The notes under the pieces are model-generated. The model saw only the letters and a program-made list of their open reading frames with translations. It ran no database searches and had not been told where the DNA came from. A program made the position numbers and the translations under genes. A stretch of DNA of 64,000 bases from Sporolactobacillus kofuensis (GTDB lineage: Bacteria > Bacillota > Bacilli > Bacillales > Sporolactobacillaceae), in NCBI RefSeq assembly GCF_024125425.1, contig NZ_JAMXWN010000005.1, forward strand, positions 62,001 to 126,000, in the 5' to 3' direction. Positions 8,063 to 15,484 of the stretch are shown piece after piece (the stretch's first letter is position 1; each line of letters opens with the position of its first letter).

Positions 8063-8350
8063 TTAATCGTCCTCATGTGCGGCATCAATTTTCCGGTCTA
8101 TCTCCCTCGCTTCTGCCTCTAATAAACCGAATATCTCATGTTTATTCATTCCGCTCCTACGGGCATTGATATATGCAAGCACAAATGCTTTTTGGGCCAA
8201 TAATTTATGCTTTAAAAATTCGCTCTCAAGTTCCGAAATCCCAAGCGTTACCTTTGCCTTACCTGAGAGGTTAATCATATTGTTATAATTTTTTCTACAA
8301 TCGTTATTAAGTTCGGCCCAAAAAGAGATAATTTCTTCATAGCTTTTCAT
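8063..8350 (-). CDS. Small helical protein, last gene of the FtsK operon
   Basis: This 95-aa, mostly helical and charged protein has no Cys cluster or membrane segment. Its ATG overlaps the stop of the replication-relaxation gene (ATGA, 8347-8350), so it is translationally coupled and probably works with it. I recognise no family. Confidence 0.55.
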   Translation of the reverse strand: MKSYEEIISFWAELNNDCRKNYNNMINLSGKAKVTLGISELESEFLKHKLLAQKAFVLAYINARRSGMNKHEIFGLLEAEAREIDRKIDAAHEDD

Positions 8351-8943
8351 TTTTGAACAGCTCCTTTTAATAATTCTTCAACATTGCGTGTTTGCAGCAC
8401 TCCTGCGCCTTCAATACGACGATCGCCGATGATCCAAATATTTGGGAATAGCTTCTTATCATGACGCTGCCAGTCGAGTTTTTCCCATTCACGGCTGTAC
8501 TTATAGTTCTCGTATCTAGCCAACTTTTTTGTAATAATGCTGTTAATATAATTGGATTGCTGGACCTCGATAAAAAACGGTGCGCGTTTCCAAATGGCAA
8601 AGATATCGGGCTCAACTGTTCCTTTCGGTCCAAGCTTTGGTTCAACATCAAATCGCTCGAGCAATCCGTTTCGACGCAGATCCTTATACACTTTAAAGAT
8701 ACCTCGGAAATGTTCAATCTTTTGGCTATTGGTATTAATGTTAAATTCGGCTGGAAAGTAAAGGTACGGGCTATGCGTCCGATCGACTTTAATCAATCCT
8801 CGATCTGCAAGCCGGCGCAGAACTTCATTCGCTCGAGATATTTTTTTAACCAGGCCACTAAAATGAAGATCAATTAAATCGTCTCGAGACAGGCAGCGGA
8901 ACCGTGCCAGGTCTTTGAGTATCCGGGTATCTCGCTCACGCAT
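8347..8943 (-). CDS. Replication-relaxation family protein
   Basis: The start is placed at ATG 8943 (MRERDTRILKDL), with GGGGGTG about seven bases upstream; it overlaps the FtsK stop by 8 nt. The product has 198 aa. Residues 1-65 form a winged helix (RFRCLSRDDLIDLHF, then a wing ending VDRTHSPYLYF). The C-terminal half contains VEPDIFAIW and FFIEVQQS, as in replication-relaxation proteins (PF13814), with an acidic/Lys core that resembles a nuclease-like fold. Family members occur beside FtsK-like ATPases in Bacillus phages and plasmids. Binding to a DNA site in cis is the likely role. Confidence 0.7.
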   Translation of the reverse strand: MRERDTRILKDLARFRCLSRDDLIDLHFSGLVKKISRANEVLRRLADRGLIKVDRTHSPYLYFPAEFNINTNSQKIEHFRGIFKVYKDLRRNGLLERFDVEPKLGPKGTVEPDIFAIWKRAPFFIEVQQSNYINSIITKKLARYENYKYSREWEKLDWQRHDKKLFPNIWIIGDRRIEGAGVLQTRNVEELLKGAVQK

Positions 8944-10066
8944 CGTCAGCACCCCCGAGTAGGTCAAAGAGTTGTTTCGGTTCTTGCTCGGGTACGATTT
9001 CAGACAAGCCGTCATCTACCCGAGTACGGATTGGATCAAGTAGCGTTCTTGCCCGGGCAACGTCCAAGTATGGAGACTGTACAGCCCGAGTATCCATAAT
9101 CTTTAACAGACCTCTACCCGGGTGAGTGAGATCTTCCGCACCGGAATCACCGAGTACAATCCGACTATTAACTTTATCCGCTTGTTTGTAGGAGATCCGA
9201 ACAGTCAAGTTGTTTTTTAGCTTGCCGTCTAATACCTGTGCATCTGGTCTCTGCATGGACAGGATTAGATAAACACCAAGTGCTCTTCCGATTGCACTAA
9301 TATCCTCAATTGCAGCCATGATCTTTTTCTCTTTTTTGAGTAGAGCAACCTCGTCAATCGCAACGATGATATCTGGAAGATCCGTTTCTGCCGTACTAGT
9401 CAATCCTTTATCATCAAGCAGTTTGCCACGCTTTTCTAGTTCGGACATCACTTTATCAAGAGCGATGGATAACTGGCCAGCATCTGTACAGAGTGCATCA
9501 ACTGGTTCGCAATTTCGGAAAACGTGAAACTCTGAACGCTTAAGATCACCAAGAATAAAACGCACAGATGGTCGGCAGATCATGAGTGTAGTAAGAACGG
9601 CCCGGAGCTCCGTAGACTTGCCATATCCTGTTTCACCAGCGATGAGTAGGTGTGGATGTTTTCGCATGTCATAAGCAATAAGTGAAGCAGTTTGGTCGTA
9701 GCCAGCAATGATTGGTATAGCCATATCGCCGATGGCCGTTTTAACATCATCCGGCTTATATTTGATCGCTGCTGGCATGCTGTGCCGATAAATGTGAACG
9801 GTGAACTTTTTTAAGTCACCGACAACTACCGTGTTGCGGCCAAACTCTTGTTTAAAAGCATAGTCGCACTTTTTTACCGATGACGGATCCATACCAGTCG
9901 GTAGAGTAAAGGTCAGGATGGTTTCGGACAATTTGCGCTGCACCGCATGAATCGTAGGGCGCACCTCATACGTATTGTTGCCGATCGTCCATTGTCGGCA
10001 GAGACCAGCAGCACGAAAACAATGCCGTAGTCTTTTATAGTACGGATCCCATTTTAAGAAGATCAT
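8936..10066 (-). CDS. FtsK/SpoIIIE-type DNA translocase ATPase of the prophage
   Basis: The start is at ATG 10066, eight bases after AAGGAG; an upstream GTG at 10075 lies inside that site. The product has 376 aa, with an N-terminal non-catalytic region (1-120). The P-loop is GETGYGKST (about 144-152), and Walker B is IIVAIDE with D238 and E239. SMQRPDA at about 280 is the conserved FtsK-type sensor region. There are no membrane helices and no gamma domain, unlike chromosomal FtsK. Similar short FtsK genes lie after the lysis module in Bacillus phages such as the Wbeta/Gamma group. It probably moves or partitions phage DNA together with the overlapping replication-relaxation protein. Confidence 0.8.
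   Translation of the reverse strand: MIFLKWDPYYKRLRHCFRAAGLCRQWTIGNNTYEVRPTIHAVQRKLSETILTFTLPTGMDPSSVKKCDYAFKQEFGRNTVVVGDLKKFTVHIYRHSMPAAIKYKPDDVKTAIGDMAIPIIAGYDQTASLIAYDMRKHPHLLIAGETGYGKSTELRAVLTTLMICRPSVRFILGDLKRSEFHVFRNCEPVDALCTDAGQLSIALDKVMSELEKRGKLLDDKGLTSTAETDLPDIIVAIDEVALLKKEKKIMAAIEDISAIGRALGVYLILSMQRPDAQVLDGKLKNNLTVRISYKQADKVNSRIVLGDSGAEDLTHPGRGLLKIMDTRAVQSPYLDVARARTLLDPIRTRVDDGLSEIVPEQEPKQLFDLLGGADDA
8954..9123. repeat. Cluster of CTCGGG-core repeats in the 3' end of the FtsK gene
   Basis: CCCGAGTA occurs at 8954 and 9085, CTCGGGTA at 8987 and TACCCGAGTA at 9017. CCCGGG variants lie at 9052 and 9117, and a weaker ACCGAGTA at 9149. The same core makes a perfect inverted repeat in the operon promoter (10530-10551). 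The motif sits in different reading registers of the coding sequence, which argues against a protein repeat. It is likely a binding-site cluster. Confidence 0.5.
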
Positions 10067-10164
10067 CTGCCACACTCCTTACAATAAAACCCTTCATGTT
10101 CTGTTACCCTTCCGCAACGCCCACAAAAAGAAAAATAATTGAGATACATAAGTAGATAGATCAT
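10063..10164 (-). CDS. 33-aa zinc-ribbon microprotein
   Basis: The ATG at 10164 overlaps the stop of the preceding membrane-protein gene (ATGA), and its stop overlaps the FtsK ATG (ATGA again). GGGGG lies nine bases upstream. The peptide contains CGRC and, 12 residues later, CKEC, a complete four-Cys zinc ribbon, after a hydrophobic N-terminus (MIYLLMYLNYF). The double overlap and the paired Cys motifs make it a real gene despite its size. It may be a DNA- or protein-binding accessory of the translocase. Confidence 0.6.
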   Translation of the reverse strand: MIYLLMYLNYFSFCGRCGRVTEHEGFYCKECGR

Positions 10165-10463
10165 CGAAACAACCCCCATAATGGATTTTTTATAACAAGC
10201 CAGGCAAAGCCGACAAAGCCAAGCACCATTAAAGTGCCAATTACAAAAACGGCAACTTCATGTGCTCGATAGCTCCCACGTTCGGCAAGCTTTCGTTCCA
10301 GATGTGCAGCTAAAATTGCGCTACCTCCAACAATGACAATAACTCCAAGACCAAGTGCCATTTGAGGAGAAAGAGTGAGCAAACTTCCGGCTGTTACAGG
10401 AGCAATTCGGCATTTTTTTTGCTCATCAAAAATTTCGCGCCAGTCGACCACTTGTAAATACAT
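10161..10463 (-). CDS. Two-helix membrane protein, first gene of the FtsK operon
   Basis: This 100-aa protein has hydrophobic segments at about 35-52 (MALGLGVIVIVGGSAILAA) and 70-92. AAAGGTG lies before the ATG. It heads a chain of overlapping genes that includes the FtsK-type ATPase, which itself lacks membrane helices. A membrane tether for that ATPase is a reasonable guess. Confidence 0.55.
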   Translation of the reverse strand: MYLQVVDWREIFDEQKKCRIAPVTAGSLLTLSPQMALGLGVIVIVGGSAILAAHLERKLAERGSYRAHEVAVFVIGTLMVLGFVGFAWLVIKNPLWGLFR

Positions 10464-10513
10464 TTTTTTTAAACACCTTTCATTACAAATTTTAAAAACC
10501 CTTTTGTATTAGG

Positions 10514-10637
10514 TAAGGACAAATTATAAACTCGGGTACGTCTACCCGAGTGATGCCCTGGGCAGCTGCTCTGGTAGATACTATGGTCAATTGGGCTTGT
10601 CCGTTGCCTGTCCTTTACTAAAAATAAATAAAGGACA
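10514..10637. promoter_or_regulatory. Divergent control region with two kinds of inverted repeat
   Basis: A minus-strand TATAAT (10523-10528 complement) serves the FtsK operon. Directly upstream is a 9-bp perfect inverted repeat, ACTCGGGTA and TACCCGAGT with spacer CGTC (10530-10551). Towards the rightward HTH gene, TGTCCTTTA (10609-10617) and TAAAGGACA (10629-10637) form a second inverted repeat. Further GGACAA/TTGTCC half sites lie at 10516 and 10597. These look like operators for two regulators acting on divergent promoters. Confidence 0.55.
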
Positions 10638-10673
10638 AGCAGAAAATTTGAAGAAATGATAAGCAGAGGTGAA

Positions 10674-10874
10674 ATGGACGTGAATAAAATTGCACGGATT
10701 ATCGAAGAAAAAGGATTACGCAAAGGATTTATTGCAAACAAGTGCGGAATCTCGCCGGGTACATTATCGAAGATCATTAGTGGAGAAACAAAAGAGCCAT
10801 CCTTAAGTGTAGCTATAAGACTGGCCAGAGCACTCGGAACGACTGTAGAGGATCTATGGGGAAATATGGATTAA
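10674..10874 (+). CDS. Small Cro/CI-type HTH regulator
   Basis: The protein is 66 aa from ATG 10674, with AGAGGTG upstream; GTG 10680 is an alternative start. The whole protein is an HTH_3 domain (KGFIANKCGISPGTLSKIISGETKEPSLSV pattern, recognition helix around GTLSKI), ending EDLW as Xre-type regulators do. It is transcribed away from the FtsK operon, with GGACA-type inverted repeats just upstream. It is the obvious candidate regulator of this divergent region. Confidence 0.75.
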   Translation: MDVNKIARIIEEKGLRKGFIANKCGISPGTLSKIISGETKEPSLSVAIRLARALGTTVEDLWGNMD

Positions 10875-10940
10875 ATTACTAATAAATTGGTTACATTTAC
10901 CATTTCAAAATTTACAGAAAAATCTTATACTGTATTCATA

Positions 10941-10989
10941 ACTTGGTCAACAACCAAGTACCCCGCAGGGATGGCGGATAAAAACCGCC
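10941..10989. repeat. Two inverted repeats between convergent HTH genes
   Basis: ACTTGGT-CAACA-ACCAAGT (10941-10959) and GGCGG-ATAAAAA-CCGCC (10973-10989) lie between the two convergent regulator genes. Neither has a T tract, so operator or weak transcription end are both possible. Confidence 0.35.
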
Positions 10990-11201
10990 TAAAGCCGTTT
11001 ATACTCAATCCACTCATATAAGTCCTCAACCTTACAATGCAGGATTCTGGAAGCCAGGACAGCGTTGTCTAAATTCATTTTTTGTCTGCCAGTAATCCAA
11101 TGTGATACGGTCGATTCTGTGACTTCCATCTTTCGGGCAAATTCAGCTTGAGAAATATTGAGTTGATCTTTTAAACGACATCTCCCTTTACGGAGTGCCA
11201 T
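10989..11201 (-). CDS. Small Xre-family HTH regulator
   Basis: The protein is 70 aa, with AAGGAGG ahead of the ATG. A single HTH domain is visible: LNISQAEFARKMEVTESTVSHWITGRQ, with the recognition helix around ESTVSHW, followed by a short helix ending VEDLYEW. It converges with the HTH gene at 10674. Possible roles are repression of accessory genes or control of excision; the main phage repressor is more likely at the unseen left end. Confidence 0.75.
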   Translation of the reverse strand: MALRKGRCRLKDQLNISQAEFARKMEVTESTVSHWITGRQKMNLDNAVLASRILHCKVEDLYEWIEYKRL

Positions 11202-11264
11202 ATTTTTCCTCCTTAATTACATATCAACATTATAGCAAACAACAAACGAAAGTGGGGACACGGT

Positions 11265-11450
11265 ATGACTGATGAGAGAAAAAATAAGTATTGCCGCTTT
11301 TGTGGAAATGAGGTACACATTTTCAAAACGTTTGATTATGACACAATGAGGGAAACAATCATCAGAGAGTGCGGTAACTGCAAAAAAATAACGGAGTGGC
11401 CAACAAAAAAAGAGACCCCACAATGGAGTCTCAATAGGGGTTTGCCTTAA
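11265..11450 (+). CDS. Small zinc-ribbon protein
   Basis: The protein is 61 aa with CRFCG near the N-terminus and CGNCK 26 residues later, a treble-clef or zinc-ribbon arrangement. The site upstream (GTGGGGACAC) is weak. It overlaps the convergent small gene by 3 nt. Small proteins of this type are common in phage accessory regions; the function is unknown. Confidence 0.55.
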   Translation: MTDERKNKYCRFCGNEVHIFKTFDYDTMRETIIRECGNCKKITEWPTKKETPQWSLNRGLP

Positions 11451-11620
11451 TCGGCAAGCTCCTTATTTTGTTGTTCAAGGTATTCGATCTCATGAACGAC
11501 TGCCCAGTAAATCGCATCTACTGGTAAGTTGTGACGATGGTCTATTTCGTATTTTCTTAGAACACTCAGTTTGTGATTATTTGCTGTAATCAGCGTATCT
11601 GATGCGCTAAATTTAATCAT
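11447..11620 (-). CDS. 57-aa helical prophage protein
   Basis: ATG 11620 is preceded by AAAGGAGCG, a strong site. The peptide begins MIKFSASDTLIT and ends EYLEQQNKELAD, with a short coiled-coil-like C-terminus. It has no Cys motif. It is the last gene before the prophage/chromosome junction. I recognise no family. Confidence 0.5.
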   Translation of the reverse strand: MIKFSASDTLITANNHKLSVLRKYEIDHRHNLPVDAIYWAVVHEIEYLEQQNKELAD

Positions 11621-11820
11621 TTTTTGTTCGCTCCTTTTTAACCTACATAAACACTAGAGTTTTTGCGAAAGTTAATTAAGTCATCAGGTGACACAAAAGT
11701 GACAAACCAAATAATTTAAGGCAAGTTTTATCAAGCTAAGTTAATCAATCAATAAAATTAAAAAGCATTAGACAAGCTGTTTAATTCTTAATTAACACAA
11801 GATGATATTTCGAATACCAA
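11621..11820. other. Right prophage/chromosome junction (attR)
   Basis: About 180 AT-rich, gene-free bases separate the last prophage gene from the point where RadC coding sequence resumes ([11 protein letters not shown], from about 11818). RadC usually reads [12 protein letters not shown], but here the codons before NAS encode FRIP, which places the crossover near 11810-11820. The core sequence cannot be set without the other end. Confidence 0.6.
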
Positions 11821-12053
11821 ACGCATCGATCGTCCATCCCCGTGAAGTGTTTAAGGAAGCAGTAAGACAGTCAGCGGCATCGATCATTTGTTTTCACAAT
11901 CATCCGAGCGGAGATCCCACGCCTAGTAGAGAAGACATCGATGTGACCAAAAGACTTGTCTCATGCGGAAAAATGCTTGGTGTTGATGTATTGGATCATA
12001 TCGTCATAGGTGACCGTAAATTTATTAGTCTAAAGCAAAAAAGTTTAATCTAA
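11802..12053 (+). pseudogene. radC: radC 3' fragment, interrupted by the prophage
   Basis: The residual 83 codons match the RadC C-terminus: [14 protein letters not shown], then the JAMM metal site [16 protein letters not shown], then [12 protein letters not shown]. The N-terminal half, about 140 residues with the helix-hairpin-helix region, is missing. The available ATG (11802) has no ribosome binding site and adds foreign residues. The mreB gene follows, as in B. subtilis radC-mreBCD. If the prophage excises precisely, full radC would be restored. Confidence 0.85.
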
Positions 12054-12131
12054 GGGTCTATGTCTAAACCGTTAGTGAGCAGTTTTTGTGTTCATTTTAG
12101 TCAAGCCCTACAAATTCAAGATCAATTAAGA

Positions 12132-12137
12132 TATAAT
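12132..12137 (+). promoter_or_regulatory. Probable -10 element for mreB
   Basis: TATAAT stands 40 bases before the mreB start in the radC-mreB gap; a matching -35 is not clear. It would keep mreB expressed despite the prophage insertion upstream. Confidence 0.4.
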
Positions 12138-12177
12138 AAAGTGCATGAGTTTTGCAACTTGAAGGGAGATTACATAG

Positions 12178-13221
12178 ATGTTTGGCGGATTTTCTAAAGA
12201 TATGGGCATTGACCTCGGAACAGCCAACACGTTGGTATATGTTAAAGGAAAAGGTGTGGTTGTTAGAGAACCATCAGTCGTCGCATTGCATACGGACACT
12301 GGTCTGATCGAAGCGGTCGGCACGCCAGCCAAGAATATGATTGGGCGAACACCAGGTAATATCGTAGCTGTACGACCAATGAAAAATGGTGTGATTGCAG
12401 ATTTTGAAACAACAGCAACAATGATGAAATATTTTATAGATGAGGCTCAAAAACAACGGTCAATTTTTTCCCGTAAACCGAATGTAATGGTTTGCGTACC
12501 TTCTGGAATCACAGCAGTTGAAAAACGTGCGGTAGAAGATGCCACCAAGCAAGCAGGTGCACGTGAAGCTTATACAATAGAGGAACCTTTTGCAGCTGCA
12601 GTTGGTGCTGATCTTCCGGTTTGGGAACCAACAGGAAGTATGGTTGTTGATATCGGCGGAGGAACGACTGAAGTAGCGATTATTTCATTAGGCGGTATTG
12701 TAACGAGCCAATCCATTAGAATCGCTGGCGATGATATGGACGAGGCAATTGTCCAATACGTGAAGAAAACCTATAATTTGATGATTGGTGAGCGATCTGC
12801 TGAATCATTGAAGATTGAAATAGGCTCTGCCGGTGGATCGGAAGAAATGGAAAATGCAAAGATGGAAGTTCGTGGTCGTGATCTGTTAACCGGTCTTCCA
12901 AAGACAATTGAGATTTCCGGAAAAGAAATTGCATCAGCACTGCATGATTCGGTGAATCAAATTGTTGAAGCCGTCAAAGTTACATTGGAAAAAACACCAC
13001 CGGAACTTGCGGCAGATATTATGGATCGTGGTATTGTCCTGACAGGTGGCGGTGCGCTGCTCAATAACCTGGATCACGTACTTAGTGACGAAACGAAAAT
13101 GCCGGTTATGGTTGCGGAAAATCCACTTGACTGCGTGGCCATCGGAACAGGTCGTTCACTGGAAAATTTGCCGTTAATTCGTGCAAAAGCTAAGTCAGTA
13201 TCAATGTCAAATAAAAAATAA
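12178..13221 (+). CDS. mreB: Rod-shape determining protein MreB
   Basis: The protein has 347 aa, the family's usual length. Actin-fold nucleotide motifs are clear: phosphate-1 [14 protein letters not shown] at 8-21, phosphate-2 [12 protein letters not shown] at about 158, and adenosine [11 protein letters not shown] at about 281. MreB polymerises under the membrane and directs lateral wall synthesis with MreC, MreD and RodA/PBPs. GAAGGGAG lies nine bases before the ATG. It is first in the mreBCD-minCD run and sits just after the broken radC. Confidence 0.95.
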   Translation: MFGGFSKDMGIDLGTANTLVYVKGKGVVVREPSVVALHTDTGLIEAVGTPAKNMIGRTPGNIVAVRPMKNGVIADFETTATMMKYFIDEAQKQRSIFSRKPNVMVCVPSGITAVEKRAVEDATKQAGAREAYTIEEPFAAAVGADLPVWEPTGSMVVDIGGGTTEVAIISLGGIVTSQSIRIAGDDMDEAIVQYVKKTYNLMIGERSAESLKIEIGSAGGSEEMENAKMEVRGRDLLTGLPKTIEISGKEIASALHDSVNQIVEAVKVTLEKTPPELAADIMDRGIVLTGGGALLNNLDHVLSDETKMPVMVAENPLDCVAIGTGRSLENLPLIRAKAKSVSMSNKK

Positions 13222-13263
13222 TTTCGCTTGAAACGGAATGTAAATGATTAAGCAGGTGTCCCT

Positions 13264-14133
13264 ATGCCTTCATTTTTCTCAAATAAAAAATTGATTATCC
13301 TTCTCACTGGACTTATCGTATTGATTGCCCTGATTAGTTATTCGTTAAAAGAGGGTGCCCGAGCAACTTGGTCGGAACAATTTGTTCAGGATATTGTCGG
13401 AGGGTTCCAATATGTAGTCAATGTACCCGCTCGCTATGTAGCGGGTTTCTTTCAGAATGTCAATGATATAGAAAACGCTTATAAAGAGAACAAGCATCTT
13501 AAAGAAAATCTAGCAAATTATGCAAGCGTTGAGCAACAGAACAGCGATCTTTCTGTTCAGAACAAAGAGCTAAAAGCTCAACTGAAAATGCTCAATGATC
13601 CTTCTTTATCCGATTTCAAAAAGTACTCAGCTACTGTGGTTGGTAGATCTTTTGACCAATGGAATCAACTGGTGACGTTGGACAAAGGGAAAGTTAATGG
13701 CATTAGAAATGGTATGCCGGTTATTACTTCAGGTAAAAGGTTAATCGGAAGTATTACCAAAACTGGTAATTTTACAAGTAAGGTCTCATTGATCTCTGAT
13801 CATCAAAATGTGAATCAAATTTCGGCAGTAATTGAAGGCACTCGAGTCTATGGGATGATCGAAGGTTATGATCAGAATAAAGGTGTATTGCTCTTTCAAA
13901 AAATTCCTATTAAAGCAAAAGTCAAGAAGGGCCAGGTTGTTTCAACTTCAGGTCTGAGTGGCAAATATTCACGCGGTTTAATTATCGGCAAGATCACACA
14001 TGTGACTACAGATCAATACGGACTTACAAAGGCAGCCGAGGTGAAGCCTGCCGCCGACTTGAATGATCTGACGAATGTGATGGTCATTGAGAGAAAGGCA
14101 GCAACTGTTGGCAGTGGGGTGAAAGGCAATTGA
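13264..14133 (+). CDS. mreC: Rod-shape determining protein MreC
   Basis: The protein has 289 aa. A single membrane helix lies at about 9-27 (LIILLTGLIVLIALISYS), followed by a coiled coil (about 68-110) and the double beta-barrel MreC domain (VVGRSFDQWNQLVTLDKGKVNGI and VVSTSGLSGKYSRGLIIGKI). The protein links the cytoplasmic MreB filament to periplasm-side wall enzymes. It overlaps mreD by 4 nt, and an AGGTG site precedes the ATG. Confidence 0.93.
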   Translation: MPSFFSNKKLIILLTGLIVLIALISYSLKEGARATWSEQFVQDIVGGFQYVVNVPARYVAGFFQNVNDIENAYKENKHLKENLANYASVEQQNSDLSVQNKELKAQLKMLNDPSLSDFKKYSATVVGRSFDQWNQLVTLDKGKVNGIRNGMPVITSGKRLIGSITKTGNFTSKVSLISDHQNVNQISAVIEGTRVYGMIEGYDQNKGVLLFQKIPIKAKVKKGQVVSTSGLSGKYSRGLIIGKITHVTTDQYGLTKAAEVKPAADLNDLTNVMVIERKAATVGSGVKGN

Positions 14134-14645
14134 AGCAGATAAAAGTCTTCATTTTTCTTTTCATCCTTTTTCTCATTCAAGGTACGGTTATGCCGTTGAT
14201 TCCCATGAATGGACTGTGGAAAAATCTACAGTTTATTCCGGACTTTGTGCTTGTTGCCCTGCTTATGATTGCTTTCTTTGGTTCGCTCAGTTGGGGACTT
14301 AAGTATGCTATGGTATTTGGCTTTTTAATCGATCTGACTTACTCAACAGTTCTGGGTGTTTATGCTTTCTGTCTGGTACTCACGGTCTATTGTGTGTACA
14401 CGATCTCACGATGGGTGAACATGAATACGGCGATGACGCTATTATTAAGCGCTGTAGGTGTATGCTTCATGCAGTTAGGTGTGTACGTAATCTATTTGAT
14501 GATTGGTTTAACGGATCAAACATTTGTTGATTTTATACAATTGCGCCTTTTACCTACAGTTGTTCTTAATGCTTTATTCGCAGCGATTATTTATTTACCC
14601 TTTAGAAGATATTTGGAAAAGATAACGAACGGGCCTGAAAATTAA
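14130..14645 (+). CDS. mreD: Rod-shape determining protein MreD
   Basis: The 171-aa integral membrane protein has about five hydrophobic helices, in keeping with MreD. Start codon TTG 14130 overlaps the mreC stop, with AAAGG upstream. It forms a membrane complex with MreC in the elongasome. Confidence 0.9.
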   Translation: MKQIKVFIFLFILFLIQGTVMPLIPMNGLWKNLQFIPDFVLVALLMIAFFGSLSWGLKYAMVFGFLIDLTYSTVLGVYAFCLVLTVYCVYTISRWVNMNTAMTLLLSAVGVCFMQLGVYVIYLMIGLTDQTFVDFIQLRLLPTVVLNALFAAIIYLPFRRYLEKITNGPEN

Positions 14646-14762
14646 TCGTTATTCGTCCGATAAATTAAACAGTATCACTATTTTTTTGCGAATACCGATT
14701 CAAAAATGAAGGAATTTAGTACTTCTACATTGAATATCAAACGTATCGAGGTGAAAATCCCG

Positions 14763-15461
14763 ATGTCACTCAATCATCCATTTGTGACGATTAAAGGCAG
14801 AAAAGACGGGCTTGTACTTGTCATGGATGATTCTTGTGCTTATAACGATTTGTTGCATGAACTGAAAGAAAAATTGACGATGAACACCAATATGTATCAG
14901 AAAAATGGTCCGGATATCTCAGTAAAAGTTCAAGCAGGAAATCGTTATCTCAGCGAGTCTCAAAGAGAAGAATTAAAACAAATGATTCATACATTTGACT
15001 ATTTAAAGGTTGAAGATATACATTCAAATGTGATGACTGTTGAGGAATTCTCTAAGAAGAAGGCACAAGAAAGGATCGTGCCGATAGCAAGAATTATCCG
15101 TTCCGGACAAAAGCTTTCCGTTGAGGGAGATCTGTTATTAATTGGCGATGTAAATCCAGGAGGTACCGTTATTGCAACGGGAAATATTTATATTCTTGGT
15201 ACACTACGCGGGGTTGCGATTGCTGGCTCATTAGACGATGGCAAACACGCTGTAATTGTTGCATCAGTTATGTTACCGACACAGTTGAAGATTGGTCAGG
15301 TAATCAGTCGGACTGATGATGAAGAACGTCGAGAAGACACAATAAATAAACATATACCGGAATGTGCCTATCTGGATGGAACGATTGGTAAAATTGTCAT
15401 TGACAGGATGCAAGCCGTACTGAAAAAACATAATTTGCCTTACTCACTTGAGAAAATGTAA
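14763..15461 (+). CDS. minC: Septum site-determining protein MinC
   Basis: The start was moved to ATG 14763 (MSLNHPFVTIKGRKDGL), nine bases after GAGGTG; the longer reading from 14706 has no site. The 232-aa length fits B. subtilis MinC. The N-terminal domain inhibits FtsZ polymers. The C-terminal beta-helix (VEGDLLLIGDVNPGGTVIATGNIYILGTLRGVAIAG) binds MinD and dimerises. It acts near poles and new septa to block extra divisions. Confidence 0.93.
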   Translation: MSLNHPFVTIKGRKDGLVLVMDDSCAYNDLLHELKEKLTMNTNMYQKNGPDISVKVQAGNRYLSESQREELKQMIHTFDYLKVEDIHSNVMTVEEFSKKKAQERIVPIARIIRSGQKLSVEGDLLLIGDVNPGGTVIATGNIYILGTLRGVAIAGSLDDGKHAVIVASVMLPTQLKIGQVISRTDDEERREDTINKHIPECAYLDGTIGKIVIDRMQAVLKKHNLPYSLEKM

Positions 15462-15484
15462 CATTATTGAAGAGGGGTGCAACC

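Noticed and set aside
10469-10777. 102-codon minus-strand open frame
   Set aside because: It covers the divergent promoter region with its inverted repeats and overlaps the HTH gene; no coding signal.
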